This document shows positions 42,726 through 54,185 of a stretch of 64,000 nt of DNA, piece after piece (the stretch's first letter is position 1; each line of letters opens with the position of its first letter). Made by a program: the position numbers and the translations under genes. Under the pieces are notes generated by a model. It did not search any database. It had not been told where the DNA came from and saw nothing but the letters and a program-made list of their open reading frames with translations. Source of the DNA: Terfezia claveryi (Eukaryota; Ascomycota; Pezizomycetes; Pezizales; Pezizaceae); NCBI GenBank assembly GCA_015179025.1, contig WHUX01000086.1, forward strand, positions 156,367-220,366, written 5' to 3'.

Positions 42726-43372
42726 AGCTTTCAACAACCTTCGTACTAAGGGGGTCCTTTCATGAAGCCCTAAACACCCTAGCTTCCCAACATCTCATCC
42801 AATTTGTCGAAAGATTTCTTGCACCCAGAACGTTTGATATTGTCTGGGATAATGCTCTGAGAGGAAAAGGGAGAATTGACGAAGGAACCCCACAAGGCAG
42901 CCCCCTTAGCCCAGTCCTTTTTCTCATCTTCATAGCCAGAACCCTCTTCAGGGCCGACAACTTGTGCCAGAATATCCATCTCTCCAACACGCGTACTTCA
43001 GTATCTCGCCATCAGTGCATCATCCCAAAACCGCGAGTTCTCCTATTTAGTTATGCAGATGATATCAACCCCCTAATCATCACATCTAAGCTTTCGGTCG
43101 TTGAACACAACCAGATAGGCAACAAGGTAGACCAACACCTAGTGAACGCAGCCTCTGTCGATAATCTCAAGTGGGACACCTCTAAGATGAACGGCTAGAC
43201 CTCGGTCCTTCACCCAAAACGAAACACATTAAGTACCACCCTAGGCATCATTCTTGATAACAACTTCTCCTTCAAGAAGCACATCCTAGCTCGTACTAAG
43301 AAAGCAGAGATAGCCCTCAAAATGCTGTTACGTCTCAGGAATAGCAATGGAGGCATGTCTCCACTCGCACTC
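42726..43372 (+). pseudogene. Copy H reverse transcriptase, part 1
   Basis: RT landmarks RIDEGTPQGSPLSPVLFLIF and LFSYADDINPLI align with the full-length element (MDQGAPQGSPLSPV, FSYVDDINP). A stop at 43196-43198 and frameshifts break it. The frame is cut at GGMSPLAL, where the full-length LINE is inserted; it resumes at 52847. Confidence 0.85.
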
Positions 43373-43852
43373 CAACCTTCTACACCAGCACAAAACACAG
43401 ACCAAAAGTGCGGATTTGTCCATATCTCTGCACACAGAAGGCCCCGGGCACCGAAACAAGTTCATCCAAGAGAGCTCAACATAGAGCACAACATACCCCA
43501 GTCCCACATCTCCAAGTCCCCGTCTTCACACTTTCCCCAGGCTTCAAAGTTCTGAAAACCCACGATATCGTGCAATTCTTCCGACCCACACCGTATTTCG
43601 GTGTTTTGCCACGTAGGAAAACATAGCCTGGATCACGTCATACCCAACCAATTAGGGAATTTGTAATTCCCACACCAGCTTCGGGCCAATAACAACCGTC
43701 GTCACAACTTAACCCCACGGTCATAGCGCCCCACCGTCACACGTCACGCCACCCATAGCGCCCCGTGAACGTCATAAACACCGTCACGTCATAATATCCT
43801 GACTCGAAACTATACCACGCTAGTGGGGTATAGTTTGGATATCCAGGCAAGC

Positions 43853-46800
43853 ATGGCTCCCGGTCGCCTCTTCCACCCAGTCACCCCTGGTTGGAAGGAC
43901 AGTGGCCGCTTGGTCGTCGTCATGAACGGAATAGCCTATAGGACCCTTAATAGTTACAACGCATTCAGGGCGACCGAAGTTACTAGCGAGCGACTAGACG
44001 AGGCAATAGCCAAAGGTCATTATATGCTAGAATCGAACCCAGACAGCATCCCGGATTTCAGCAGAGAAGGGTCACTAGACGAGATCTCAGAAGCCTTCAA
44101 GGACCCGGAAACGGCAGTACTGGCACTGGACCCCATTAGCGAACAGATCGAATACTCCATCACCGTTAGAAATCATCCAGGTCTAGCGTTCCAGTCCTAT
44201 AATAGGGGCACAGAAGTCCCGGACTCACAACCAGATGCAGACAGCGATTCGGATTCAGACATGGGCTCGGACAACACAGCAACTCCAGCTAGCCATCTTT
44301 CTCCGACTACGCCAGCAGAAGACGCACAAAGCCTAGGCTTTGTGGAGATACCCGACTCCCAGGACGATCCCACTGACATAGATACGGAGACAGTTTTCCA
44401 GGACTGCCAAGAACCAGAGGACACTACGGTCTTCCAGGAACGTACAAGCCCCTCGCATGCTAAGACGGGGAAATCTCGTCCTATGCAGAGATGAAAAGCG
44501 CGAGTGCGATGTGTGCAATACACGTCGAGTATGCAGTTGGCTACTGGTGTTCCTGAAAACCAACCGACCGGGTCCCAAGAGGTTCCTGCGAAGGGGAGAA
44601 ATGCCACTCAGGGCCTACTTCATGCATAGATAGTCTCAACTGTTACACTCGCTTATCCTCCCTTCGAGTCCTGGTGGGGGCCCCTCGGGGTCGAAATGCA
44701 CCTGGGGGTGGTTAGCCGAGCAAGGGCAGAGACAGCAACTCGTCGTAGTGAAGTACCCCCAGTCATCTCCATTACCTAGCAGTTGACTCACCACCAGGTG
44801 CGTGCGCCAGGTTAAGTCCGGTTGAATTCCGGTTGGGCTCGGACAGGTCACATCTCGTACAAACAGTCACGGCTGGCACTACCCGTAGGGGGTTTCCTCC
44901 AGTACGTGTGATGTATTGGTTAGTCACTGGGGGATCTTTGGTATAGTGTCCACTGCAAATCGTTCACATTGAGCAGTAGTGTTCACAGTAATATACCTAT
45001 AGAGACCGGTGGCGAGACACCGCCGGTGGATGGTGGGAGTTTGTATGTACCACCTTCTGCATCGCGAAGTGCTGAGAAATGCAGCTTGAGGCGAGGCGTT
45101 ACGTACGGTTCAGAGCACCATTAGAGTAATGAATTCCATTACGCGTGTTCCCTGACATTGCATACAAGAGCTCGGGGTTCCGGGTTAACTGCAGCGTAAC
45201 GGTCCGACAGGACGGATGCGGGTGTCGGTCTCAATGAACGCAGCAATGCGTACGCAGTTCACCTGCGGAGGCTTAAGGAGCAAAGGCAAATACTATAGCG
45301 GAGTTGTGACCGCATAGTTCTCTACTGTTGGCAACAAGATTGGCAGTAACTGGGTCGGGTCCAGTATAAGTTATGGAAAACGGGTAACGCTGTGAGTATG
45401 TCCCATAGCGAAATTGAGAGCTGATGAGGGAGGCCATGGTGAAGTTGGGGCTTCGGTATTCCTCCTGCTCAAGGTGCAAAGTACACAGTCCGGCGGATAA
45501 GCAGATAGTAATCCCGACGTGGGTTGGCTGACTTCATCAATGGCGTACCACTCACCCGTAACGGGCAGGCTCTTACAGCTCCATGGGGCAGTGAAGCATC
45601 AGCTGAGCCCTTGTCATCCGCTGCTAATACCTCCGAGGGGACCATGAAAATGGTAAAGGCAAATCGTGCCTTAGGCCGCAAATACGATGTTGACCACATG
45701 CAGCAATGCACGCTGGACTTAACACACCAACAAGAACATGCACCCGTTGGGGCGCGGTAAAGGCCCTCACCGCACTACTCAACGGACATGTCCTGCTGGA
45801 AGACCCCTCCCGTTTGTGCAACCAAGAGACATTAGACACCCCCAGCTCCCCTCCCTTTCATGAGTTCAGAAACGAAGCATTGGACGAACCGATGGGCCAG
45901 GTTGACGTTACGAAGGATGGCGACGAAACAAGAAGCCAGGACGACTCGATTAAAGACTGGGATAGCAGGTCAGCTCTGGAAGGGGACCGCTTTGATCAAA
46001 TGGAGGTTTTGGTCCAGGGGACCATGTCTGACTTGTCCAATAGCGTTTCACAGCTAGCAGAGATAAGCAAAGAAGAGAGAGAGAAGACAGAGGCACATAG
46101 TATAATCCTAGTCCAAATCGCGAACGATGTCTCAAACCATTGTGAGACGCAAAGGACCGAGACCAAGGAAGGCCTCCGCGATATAGCCACCGCACAAGAA
46201 GCAACCACCAGGGCGTACGAGGACCTGGCGAAGACATTCAACACACACATGAGAGCCCAGGGCACGGAGCTGACCCTTATACAGGACCGACTCATGGCAA
46301 GTCTCAACATGGCAGTGGCAGCGATCAGGGAGGAGGGGGCGGCATCCAGGGCAAAAGACTCTGAGGACAGGCTCAAAATATACGAGGCTATAGGGGAACT
46401 ACATAAGGACGTCAACACCATCAAAAAGACAATAGAAGCATCCAAACTACACCCATATAATGCTGGCCGGTCATCAGCCGCTTCGTCGGTGTTTGGAAGC
46501 CGCTCAATATCACCGCTCTCACCACCATACATACCACCCCCAGCCGCTTCGCCTGTGTTCGGAAGCCGCTCGATATCACCACTCTCACCACCATATATAC
46601 CACCACCACCTCCCCATGGCACACCATTGGCAACTACAGGAGGGCTCTTGGCATTAATCTCAACCCCCCCTCCTGAAGTTATAGACTTAAGTAACATACA
46701 GGACACCCCGAGCCCCTCCCCACAACCAACACTCCATATAGAACCAGCTCTTCCTCTCCCTGCCGGCACCATTTCGGCACCTCCAAAGGAAGACTCATCG

Positions 46801-48878
46801 ATGATAGGCAACACCAACACGTGCAACAAGGAAACTAAAAATCCCACTCTTGGCTGCAGCCAGCACGCCCATGACGGCCCCATACGGGAATGCGGAGGGG
46901 CTAAGGCACCATCAACAACTACACCCACCCTTCCTCCACCGGTATGCAACAATGCCAAGGTCCCCTCACCTACGGTAAAAGCCACCCTCCCTAAACCTCC
47001 TCCAAAAAAGGGGTCCGAGCAAAAGCAAAAGGCCACTCCACCACCCCAGCCAAAAGCACCCCAAACTCCGACCCCCTCAGTAAGTATATCTCCAGAGCCA
47101 GGCACAGACTCACCCATGAGGAACGGCAGCAAAGCTTGCGAGGAGGTCACAACATCAATGATGGAAGACACGATCGACATAGTAAACAAGAACCTAAAGG
47201 CAACGGTCGAACATAAAGAAAGATACCGGAAAGCGGAGGCAAAGACGGCGGCGGAGAAGCAAGGCAAAGCAAAAGATCTGGCGAAAGTGCACCCAAGCAG
47301 GCATCGCTTACTAGGAACGTTCAACCCCCCCAGGCTTTTGTTCCACGACCGACGGCACCATCAGGCTCAGCCTCCCCGAAGAAAGGAAACGGCAACGGCA
47401 AGAGGTCCAATACACCTAGCAAAGTCCGTCCTGACTGGGACTCAGCATCAGATTCAGAAGAAGAGGCGGCAGAGGTCCTGCTTTCAGAGTTCGTAATCCA
47501 ACAGGGAAGGCTATTAGATAGAGCAGCAAAAAAAGGGTTACTAGACGACATGAAGGAAACAGGCGAAGACAAGAACAGGTCACCTAGAACTCTGTTCAGG
47601 CTAAAGAGGGCGGTCAAAGAGATCGAAAGTCAGGACTCAGATGCGGAGACTACACACAGTGAAGAGGAGTACAGGATAATTGTAGAAGAAGGGTTACAAG
47701 ACACACCAAGGTACAGGAAAGACGAGGCCCCGCACGTAACCATGGACAGGAACCGAAGTGCAATGAACGCTACGACAAGAAAAGGCATGCCAGCCATGAA
47801 GCTCCGAAAATCCAACCCACTCCCAAGGTGGACACACGCAGCAGCAGCACGATTCAAGGAAGGGACAACCAAAGATCATGAGGATAAAACAACAGCATCC
47901 TCAGAAGCTATTGAAAGATCTAGGATGGCACCCATAGTCCCCAGTACACCACCACAGGGGCCAACCAAAAGAATCTACCCATATGAAGGAGCAGCTACAC
48001 CCCCAACCAAATGCTCAGACATCGCACCCATTCGACACATCCAAAACAACGTCAGCCGTATACTCCTCGGCAACTGTGCGAAACTACCTAGTGGCACCGA
48101 GTGGATGAATAGATTTATCCAGTGCTTCAACGCTAAATCGGATAGGCTACTCGAGGGCAAAATCAAGGCAGTCAAGGTAGAGGGATTTCGGTCCTACCCC
48201 ACTGAGAGAGAGGTCACGATCACGCACCCAACAAACACATCAAACGCTGAGATCATCCGAATGGTAGCAGCTCTAAGGAAAGAACTATTCCCGTCACCTA
48301 CAACGTTACAGTACAGAGATGAGGAAGTTGTTTCTATCAATCGTGAAACAATTGAGCTGGTCATCCCCGGCCTCTCTGGAGAAGAGGGAGAACAGGCTCA
48401 TGACAGGGCAAAAGAGATCGCTCAGTCTTTGGGTCTTCCACTAGCGGTCCGGTCTCCTAAATGGTTAGTTAGAGATAGAAACAGGGGGGACAGCTACGCA
48501 GGAAAGACATGCTCCCTCAGATTCTCAACGTACAGAAAGGATCTAGCGAATCTCGACTCCCCCATCCCCATCCCACTCCCAGGGAAGGACAAGCTACAGG
48601 CCTTTATCTACGAACGCCACAAGGATAAGGCCTTCTACGTAAACACCCTAGGCCACACAGTCTCAGAGCCACGACCAACATACAGCCCCATCCCTATCCC
48701 CAACGAGGTACACTGCACCTACTGCGAAGGAAGCAACCACGGAGCGGAGAACTGCTACCGCCGCGCCAACGATATGAAATACGGAAATAAGGTCAAGGAA
48801 CACAGAAACAGAAGCCGTGGAAACTGGAGGCACTTTCCTACAGCCCGCAAGGGAAATCGCCGCCTCAATGAATACTAA
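43853..48878 (+). pseudogene. LINE-A copy 2 ORF1, broken by insert and frameshift
   Basis: The 5' UTR hairpin and ATG are as in copy 1. The frame is interrupted at 44440 by foreign DNA with stops, resumes exactly at 45819 (CAACCAAGAGAC), and is then shifted by a 7-C run at 47325-47331 (8 C in copy 1). The zinc knuckle region near 48714-48755 and the basic tail are unchanged. Either lesion alone would stop ORF1 function. Confidence 0.9.
44440..45818. other. 1379-bp insert without target duplication
   Basis: Comparison with copy 1 places the borders between CTTCCAGGA and CAACCAAG with no repeated bases. The ends (ACGTAC...TTTGTG) fit neither a spliceosomal intron nor a group II intron. The insert has no long ORF. 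On the minus strand about 44780-44640 resembles the start of the ORF at 41552. It is rich in short hairpins (GACGGGGAAATCTCGTC at about 44464-44480; ACCGGTGGCGAGACACCGCC at about 45006). Origin unknown. Confidence 0.7.
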
Positions 48879-51800
48879 AGAAAGGCAAGGAAGTAGGAAA
48901 GATGGAGCAGACAGGGGAAGGTTTGAAAGCAGAAGAGACAGAGGAAGGGCCCAATTATTAGTCGCATACTGCAATGTGAACAACAGCGGGATCAACACCC
49001 ATTCATATCTAGAAAGCATCAAAAACGCGGACATCGTTTTCGTAGGGGAACCAGTCATATACAACACACCAGCGGGAGCCCGAACAACAAATCACCCGAG
49101 TTTCAGACGCATCACCACACTTTACGAACATAGTAGAATCGCAGGCTACGTATCTATCAGACACCACAAGGCTTCGAGCTCTCATATCAGCCATCACATC
49201 AGCCGCATACACTTAGGCTCTACAACAATAACAGGAGTGTACCTCAACGGAAAGGATACACCTTCAAACCTCAGAGCAGATCTTAACAGAATTCCCATTA
49301 ATAGCCACTCTCTCGTCCTGGGTGACTTCAACGCACACCACCCGCTCTGGGGTAGCCACAGGACAACCAGAGGGGAAGTAGTACAGGAATGGGCAAACAC
49401 TAACCAACTTACCCAAGAAGTACACTATCAGGCATACACTTTCCAACGGGAAAACAGGAGGAGTCTCCTAGATCTAGTGTTTAAGGGAAACGACATATCC
49501 TGGACACAGTCAGCATCACATCTATCTTGGATCGGCTCAGATCATTCAGTCATCTCAGGATATATCGAAGCCCATACTCCGGAGATTCGCAGGTACACGA
49601 CTATCGACTGGAACTGGTGGAATGAGTACACAGAAAAAGACAAGGAAGGGAAAGACAAGGAGTCTATATTCCAACCTACCTATTTCGGAGAAGCATATCA
49701 GTCTCTCTGCACTCTAGTAGGGAACCACCTAATCCAGAAAACCGCCTCCAAACGTAGCAAGAAATGGTGGGATAAGGAAGTGCAGGCGCAACTGGAAAAG
49801 ACACAGAGAGCAGGCAAGGAAAGCGAAGCAGATTACAAGGAAGAGGGGAAAAGACTCAAAAGGCTGATCAGGAAGAAGAAGAGAGTTTGCTGGCAGAAGT
49901 TTCTAGAAGAACAAGGTCAGCGTCACCCATGGGATATAGCAAGGATAGCTAGAGACCCCTTTAAGTTCACACCGATTATGGGGGATCTTACCGACAAGGA
50001 CGGCACAACATTACATACGGATGACAGCAAGGTCCAAGCATTCCAAAAGCACCACCTAGTAACTAGGGAGCAGTCATGCCAATCAGCTATAATCGTCGAG
50101 TCCCCGGTTGGATACCAAACGGCCGAAGACTCCAGCATTGAAAAGGTAAGAAAAGCCCTAGGCAAGGCCTCGAACAGCTCGGCACCAGGACCGGACAGGA
50201 TCTCATACCGCCTCATAAAACTCATCAAGGACACAAGACTCGGCACGGCCCTTATTAACGATATAGCTAGAGCTTCAGAAGGAAACATCTCTCCCCCTAG
50301 ATCATGGAGGAACCTATCTATGGTTATGATCCCCAAACCAGGCAAAGACCATTCACAAGTGAAAGGGTGGAGACCAATTGTTTTATCAAACACAGTAGGC
50401 AAGTTACGGGAGAAACTAATGGCGGATGAACTTCAGCAGCAAAACAACCTCTTCCACGAACTACAATATGGCTCACGAAAGAACAGGTCAGCTATAGACG
50501 CAATGATGATTACAGTCTCAATGGCAGAAAAAGCACTGGAAGAGAGAAAGAAAGTTACTCTGCTCGGAAAGGACATAGTCTCGGCTTTCAACAACGTCCG
50601 CAGGGAAAAGCTAATCCAGATCCTCCAAGAGAAGGACACACCTCCGAGAACAGTAAGGTTTATCAACCAATTCCTACAACCACGCTCCTTCCCTATCGCT
50701 TGGGATGGATTAACAAGAGGACTTGGACGGATGGATCAGGGAGCACCTCAAGGCAGCCCTCTTTCACCAGTCTTATGGCTAATCTATATAGCACATACTT
50801 TAAAAAGAGCCACGGAGAGTTGCATCCAAACTCCTCAACCAGTGAGAATGAGCAGCCGACTGAATGCCGACAAACCACCAGCAGACTCTCCCTTACCATC
50901 CATCCATTTGTTCTCATACGTGGACGATATTAATCCCCTCATCGTAAGCAGCCTCAACACCAGAAATCACAACTTGTTAGTTCAGAACGTAGGAAGAGTA
51001 CTCGATGAGGCAGCATATGAGGATGAGCTCCAATGGGATCCAAGCAAGGATTCCAGACTGGACTTCCATGGCAAGGGCAAGATCAAGTACTGCAAAACCC
51101 TAGGGATCACGCTAGCCAGCAACCTATCATGGAAAGCGCATATCACACAGAGGACCTCGAAGGCACAGAAGGTCTTAAAAGTACTTACTAGCCTAGGAAA
51201 CCGAAATGGGGGCATGAGCCCAATCGCCCTCAGATCTCTCTACACAAGCTGCGTAAGAACCATCTTCACTTGGGGAGCGGAGCTGCAGAAGCCACAGGAA
51301 CATCAACTCTTGCAGCCTATGCAACGCCTAGAATATCAAGCTCTGCGGAAGATCACCGGAGGTTTCCATGGCTCGAGTCACCAAAGCCTAGGATGGATCG
51401 CCAACATCGAACCACTAGAAGAAAAGATAGAGGACATGAAGCGATGCTGGGCGGCAAGAGCAGTTAGGACAGGCGACCAACAAGTCAAGAAATTCATCGA
51501 AGAGGACACATCATGGCGCCAGAGCAACAACCTACACTGCAAGAGAACCCCAATTTCGGAGGCGTTCTACCTAAATGGCGGAGACCCTCATGAGCTCTCA
51601 TGGGGCGATAGAGAGGACACCACACTTTTCCCCATCATCTACCGAACGATCATAGATCCGAAGTCTGAGTCCTCCAAACAGCTAGGCACTTGGGCAGCGG
51701 GAATAGGGTCAATACTAGAGGAAGGATGGAGGGTATGTTACACGGACGGCACTGGAAGGAAAGGAATAGTGGCGAGTGGAGTCTACAGTGAAGACCGTAG

Positions 51801-52530
51801 AGGAGGTACAACAGAGGTTTATGGCGGCTATCTGGGGGACCAAGCAACAGTAGCAGATGGTGAACTCTTCGCGATGCAAATAGCCCTACAGCAAGAAAAT
51901 GCGGATATGCTGGCAATTTTATCCGACTCCCAGGCAGCAATACAGGCAGTCCGCAATATGAGTTCGGGGTCCCCGCCCAGATCTGGCATCGAAAAAGGTA
52001 TCAAATCCCTCATCACGTCTAATCAGCACAGGGACCTTCAGATATCATGGGTCAGAGGCCACCTAGGCATCCCAGGCAACGAGAAGGCAGACCGATCAGC
52101 AAGCCTACAGTCACACCTAGGCGAATTCGTAGGGAAAGAACATACGATTACGGAAGGAGGTCTCCGCGCAACCTCCAAAGCCAGTCGGAAAGAAGCAAGG
52201 ACCAAAGCAGGGTTTGGGTTGAGGAGAACGGAGTGGAATCGGCAGGCCCTATCAGCCTACACATGGCTACGCACGGAAAGAGGCCCCCAACGAAGCTGGT
52301 TACACCATATCGGCAAATCGGAATCAGCAGAGTGCCCATGCGGCCATCCCACCGAAACTGGAGAGCACATAGTCTTCAAATGCCCACGCTTCAACCGAAT
52401 CCGCAGTGACCTGCTAGGGGGCAGGGGTAGCTGGGAGGAGCTAGACCTGCCAGACTGGAGAGAGGAGGGGGAGGATAGATACGAGGCCACGGAGGCCTAC
52501 TTCGGGTTGTTATATGGAGAGCTCATCTGA
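48868..52530 (+). CDS. LINE-A copy 2 ORF2, intact
   Basis: 1220 residues, apparently identical in sequence to copy 1 ORF2: endonuclease (LVLGDFNAHHPLW), RT (YVDDINP), RNase H (YTDGTGRKG, WVRGHLGIPGNEKAD) and the C-terminal zinc cluster. The same ATGAATACTAA overlap with the ORF1 stop is present. With ORF1 broken, this copy could act only if ORF1 protein comes from elsewhere. Confidence 0.93.
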   Translation: MNTKERQGSRKDGADRGRFESRRDRGRAQLLVAYCNVNNSGINTHSYLESIKNADIVFVGEPVIYNTPAGARTTNHPSFRRITTLYEHSRIAGYVSIRHHKASSSHISHHISRIHLGSTTITGVYLNGKDTPSNLRADLNRIPINSHSLVLGDFNAHHPLWGSHRTTRGEVVQEWANTNQLTQEVHYQAYTFQRENRRSLLDLVFKGNDISWTQSASHLSWIGSDHSVISGYIEAHTPEIRRYTTIDWNWWNEYTEKDKEGKDKESIFQPTYFGEAYQSLCTLVGNHLIQKTASKRSKKWWDKEVQAQLEKTQRAGKESEADYKEEGKRLKRLIRKKKRVCWQKFLEEQGQRHPWDIARIARDPFKFTPIMGDLTDKDGTTLHTDDSKVQAFQKHHLVTREQSCQSAIIVESPVGYQTAEDSSIEKVRKALGKASNSSAPGPDRISYRLIKLIKDTRLGTALINDIARASEGNISPPRSWRNLSMVMIPKPGKDHSQVKGWRPIVLSNTVGKLREKLMADELQQQNNLFHELQYGSRKNRSAIDAMMITVSMAEKALEERKKVTLLGKDIVSAFNNVRREKLIQILQEKDTPPRTVRFINQFLQPRSFPIAWDGLTRGLGRMDQGAPQGSPLSPVLWLIYIAHTLKRATESCIQTPQPVRMSSRLNADKPPADSPLPSIHLFSYVDDINPLIVSSLNTRNHNLLVQNVGRVLDEAAYEDELQWDPSKDSRLDFHGKGKIKYCKTLGITLASNLSWKAHITQRTSKAQKVLKVLTSLGNRNGGMSPIALRSLYTSCVRTIFTWGAELQKPQEHQLLQPMQRLEYQALRKITGGFHGSSHQSLGWIANIEPLEEKIEDMKRCWAARAVRTGDQQVKKFIEEDTSWRQSNNLHCKRTPISEAFYLNGGDPHELSWGDREDTTLFPIIYRTIIDPKSESSKQLGTWAAGIGSILEEGWRVCYTDGTGRKGIVASGVYSEDRRGGTTEVYGGYLGDQATVADGELFAMQIALQQENADMLAILSDSQAAIQAVRNMSSGSPPRSGIEKGIKSLITSNQHRDLQISWVRGHLGIPGNEKADRSASLQSHLGEFVGKEHTITEGGLRATSKASRKEARTKAGFGLRRTEWNRQALSAYTWLRTERGPQRSWLHHIGKSESAECPCGHPTETGEHIVFKCPRFNRIRSDLLGGRGSWEELDLPDWREEGEDRYEATEAYFGLLYGELI

Positions 52531-52846
52531 GCTCAGCTTTAATTTCAGTTCTACGAGTCCCCATTTATACACGAGTTCCCTTTGTTTTTTTTTTTTAGTT
52601 ATTCCTCTTGTTCAGTCCTTCCAGTTCTGCCCATCGGGGGTGAGGCTCAGTCAGGCTCCCAAGTCCTCGGCCAGTCCGTTAATGACAGCAGGGGGCCCCG
52701 CTCCGTTATATGTATTTAGTTCTTGCGTGGGATTGGCAGATTAACTTGCCTCTCCCTTGAATCCACCGGGCTTCCGTGTGGCTCCTCATAGCTCCACGTT
52801 GGAGCTGCATAGGAGTATTAAGTATTTAAAAAAAAAAAAAAAAAAA

Positions 52847-53488
52847 TCCACTCGCACTCGGGTCCTTCTATACAGGCTGTAAGTTATTCGTCCAATCTTC
52901 CTATGGGGAGCGGAACTCTGGTTCCAGCCCATACCAGGAACTAACACATGCTTCTCTGGTATTTAAAAAAAAAAAAAAAAAAACATGCTTCTCTGGAATG
53001 GAGCATTTAGAGTATCAAGCTCTCTACAAGATTTGCGGAGGGTATTATGGCTCCTCCAAGGAAAAGCTCGGATTAATTGCCAATGTCGAACCCTTAGAGA
53101 GCAAGCTACATGATACAGTAGCATGCTGGGCAGCTTGAGCAGTCCGAGTTGGAAATAAAGACACTCTCACCTTCTTAGACAACCCCTCTACCTCCGCAAC
53201 CCCAATCTCTTCAGCCTTCCATATAGCCACCCCGTCCGATCTCTCGCTCCTTAGCCCTGGCACAGAGAGTCTCGCCCCTAGTACTCTGACAGTGAACACT
53301 CTATATGAGCCCTCAAATCTGCTTTCCAAGAACAATTTCAGATGGGCAATGAAGCTAGGCGCTATGATGGAGGAGGGATAACATAAACTATGTTATACGG
53401 ATGGTACAGGAAGAGTTGGACATCAGGCAGCTGCCTTCTACTCTGAGGGCAGCCGGAGCAATCCCCCAAGCTCAGGCTATTCTTACCT
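52847..53488 (+). pseudogene. Copy H, RT end to RNase H start
   Basis: Continues the frame of 42726-43372 after the full-length insertion: GSFYTGCK, then EYQALYKICGGYYGSSKEKL, IANVEPLESKLHD and YTDGTGRVGHQAAAFYSEGS. In-frame stops occur (for example WAA*AVRVG). It is cut at YLGTES by the LINE-B insertion. Confidence 0.85.
52960..52982 (+). mobile_element. Tail-only LINE insertion, TATTT plus A18
   Basis: ACATGCTTCTCTGG occurs at 52946-52959 and again at 52983-52996. Between lie only TATTT and about 18 A, which are the last bases of the LINE-A transcript and its tail. It is a retrotransposition event in which copying stopped almost at once. Confidence 0.9.
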
Positions 53489-53501
53489 CGGTACCGAGTC
53501 T

Positions 53502-54171
53502 TTTTTTTTTTTTTTTGAGTCTGTACGTCTATGGAGCCTAAGGCTATGAGACGGACCCGTTTCCTCATCTCAGAATACTCGGTACACCCACGAGACAACG
53601 GGCTGCATAAACGCCCAGCCTCCCGAGCCTAAGAAAAGCAGAAAACACCCCTACCCCCTCCGCCACGCCCCTCAACCGGCCTCACCCCCGTATATAAAAG
53701 ACTTCCCCCGCCACGCCCATCTCGGCCCTCCCCTTAAACTCCTCCCCCAGCCTACCACTTACCAGAGATCTAATTTGGCGAAGAAGGACTCGGCCAGATC
53801 TATAGTGACCTCCTTCCCTCCCTCTATCGCCCTTTTTGCCCACCTCTTCCTCTCGTCAACCTCCTCCCAGGTGCTCCACCTCCTACCTATCCCTTCCCCA
53901 TGAGAGCAGGCCAAGGCCACATGCCTGCCCGTCTGCTCGTACCTCCCGCACCTCCGGCAGGTAGGGTCAACTGAATCGTCTAGCCGAGCTCGCCAGGACT
54001 GTCCCCGTCCTACAGTGCACATAGTTGATTCTTGCTTTTCTATCCCACCGGATCACTCTACCTTTCCCCGTTCCAGCTACCCGCCTCTCCTCCTCCCTTC
54101 TCCTCCTCCATTCCTGTTTCAACCCCCCTTCGGTGATTAGGGGATGGTCGGGGTACTCCAGTTCTGCCCCT
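53502..54171 (-). mobile_element. LINE family B insertion inside copy H
   Basis: Flanked by TCGGTACCGAGTCT (53488-53501, 54172-54185). A T-run is followed by GAGTCTGTACGTCTATGGAG, the family B tail. The minus strand encodes the zinc-cluster region CRRCGRYEQTGRHVALAC and STWEEVDERKRWAK (54022-53759). It is 5'-truncated. Removing it restores YLGTESTVADAERQ of the host RNase H. Confidence 0.92.
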
Positions 54172-54185
54172 TCGGTACCGAGTCT

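Larger units (their letters stand above)
43373..52846 (+). mobile_element. Full-length Tad-like LINE, family A copy 2
   Basis: Flanked by TCCACTCGCACTC (43360-43372, 52847-52859) and ending in 19 A. Apart from a 1379-bp insert in ORF1 (44440-45818), a one-base C-run difference in ORF1 and another in the 5' UTR, it looks identical by eye to copy 1 at 16384-24484. ORF2 is intact; ORF1 is broken. It interrupts copy H at a conserved RT codon group. Confidence 0.95.

Noticed and set aside
44440..45818. The ORF1 insert as a group I, group II or spliceosomal intron
   Set aside because: The exact borders are ACGTAC...TTTGTG. They lack GT-AG and GUGYG/AY ends, no domain V-like hairpin was found, and the base before the insert is A rather than the U expected for group I introns. 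A GTGCG at 44508 is 68 nt inside the insert.
44440..45818. Hammerhead-like CTGATGAG in the insert (about 45421)
   Set aside because: The required GAAA and stem partners are not at the right spacing.
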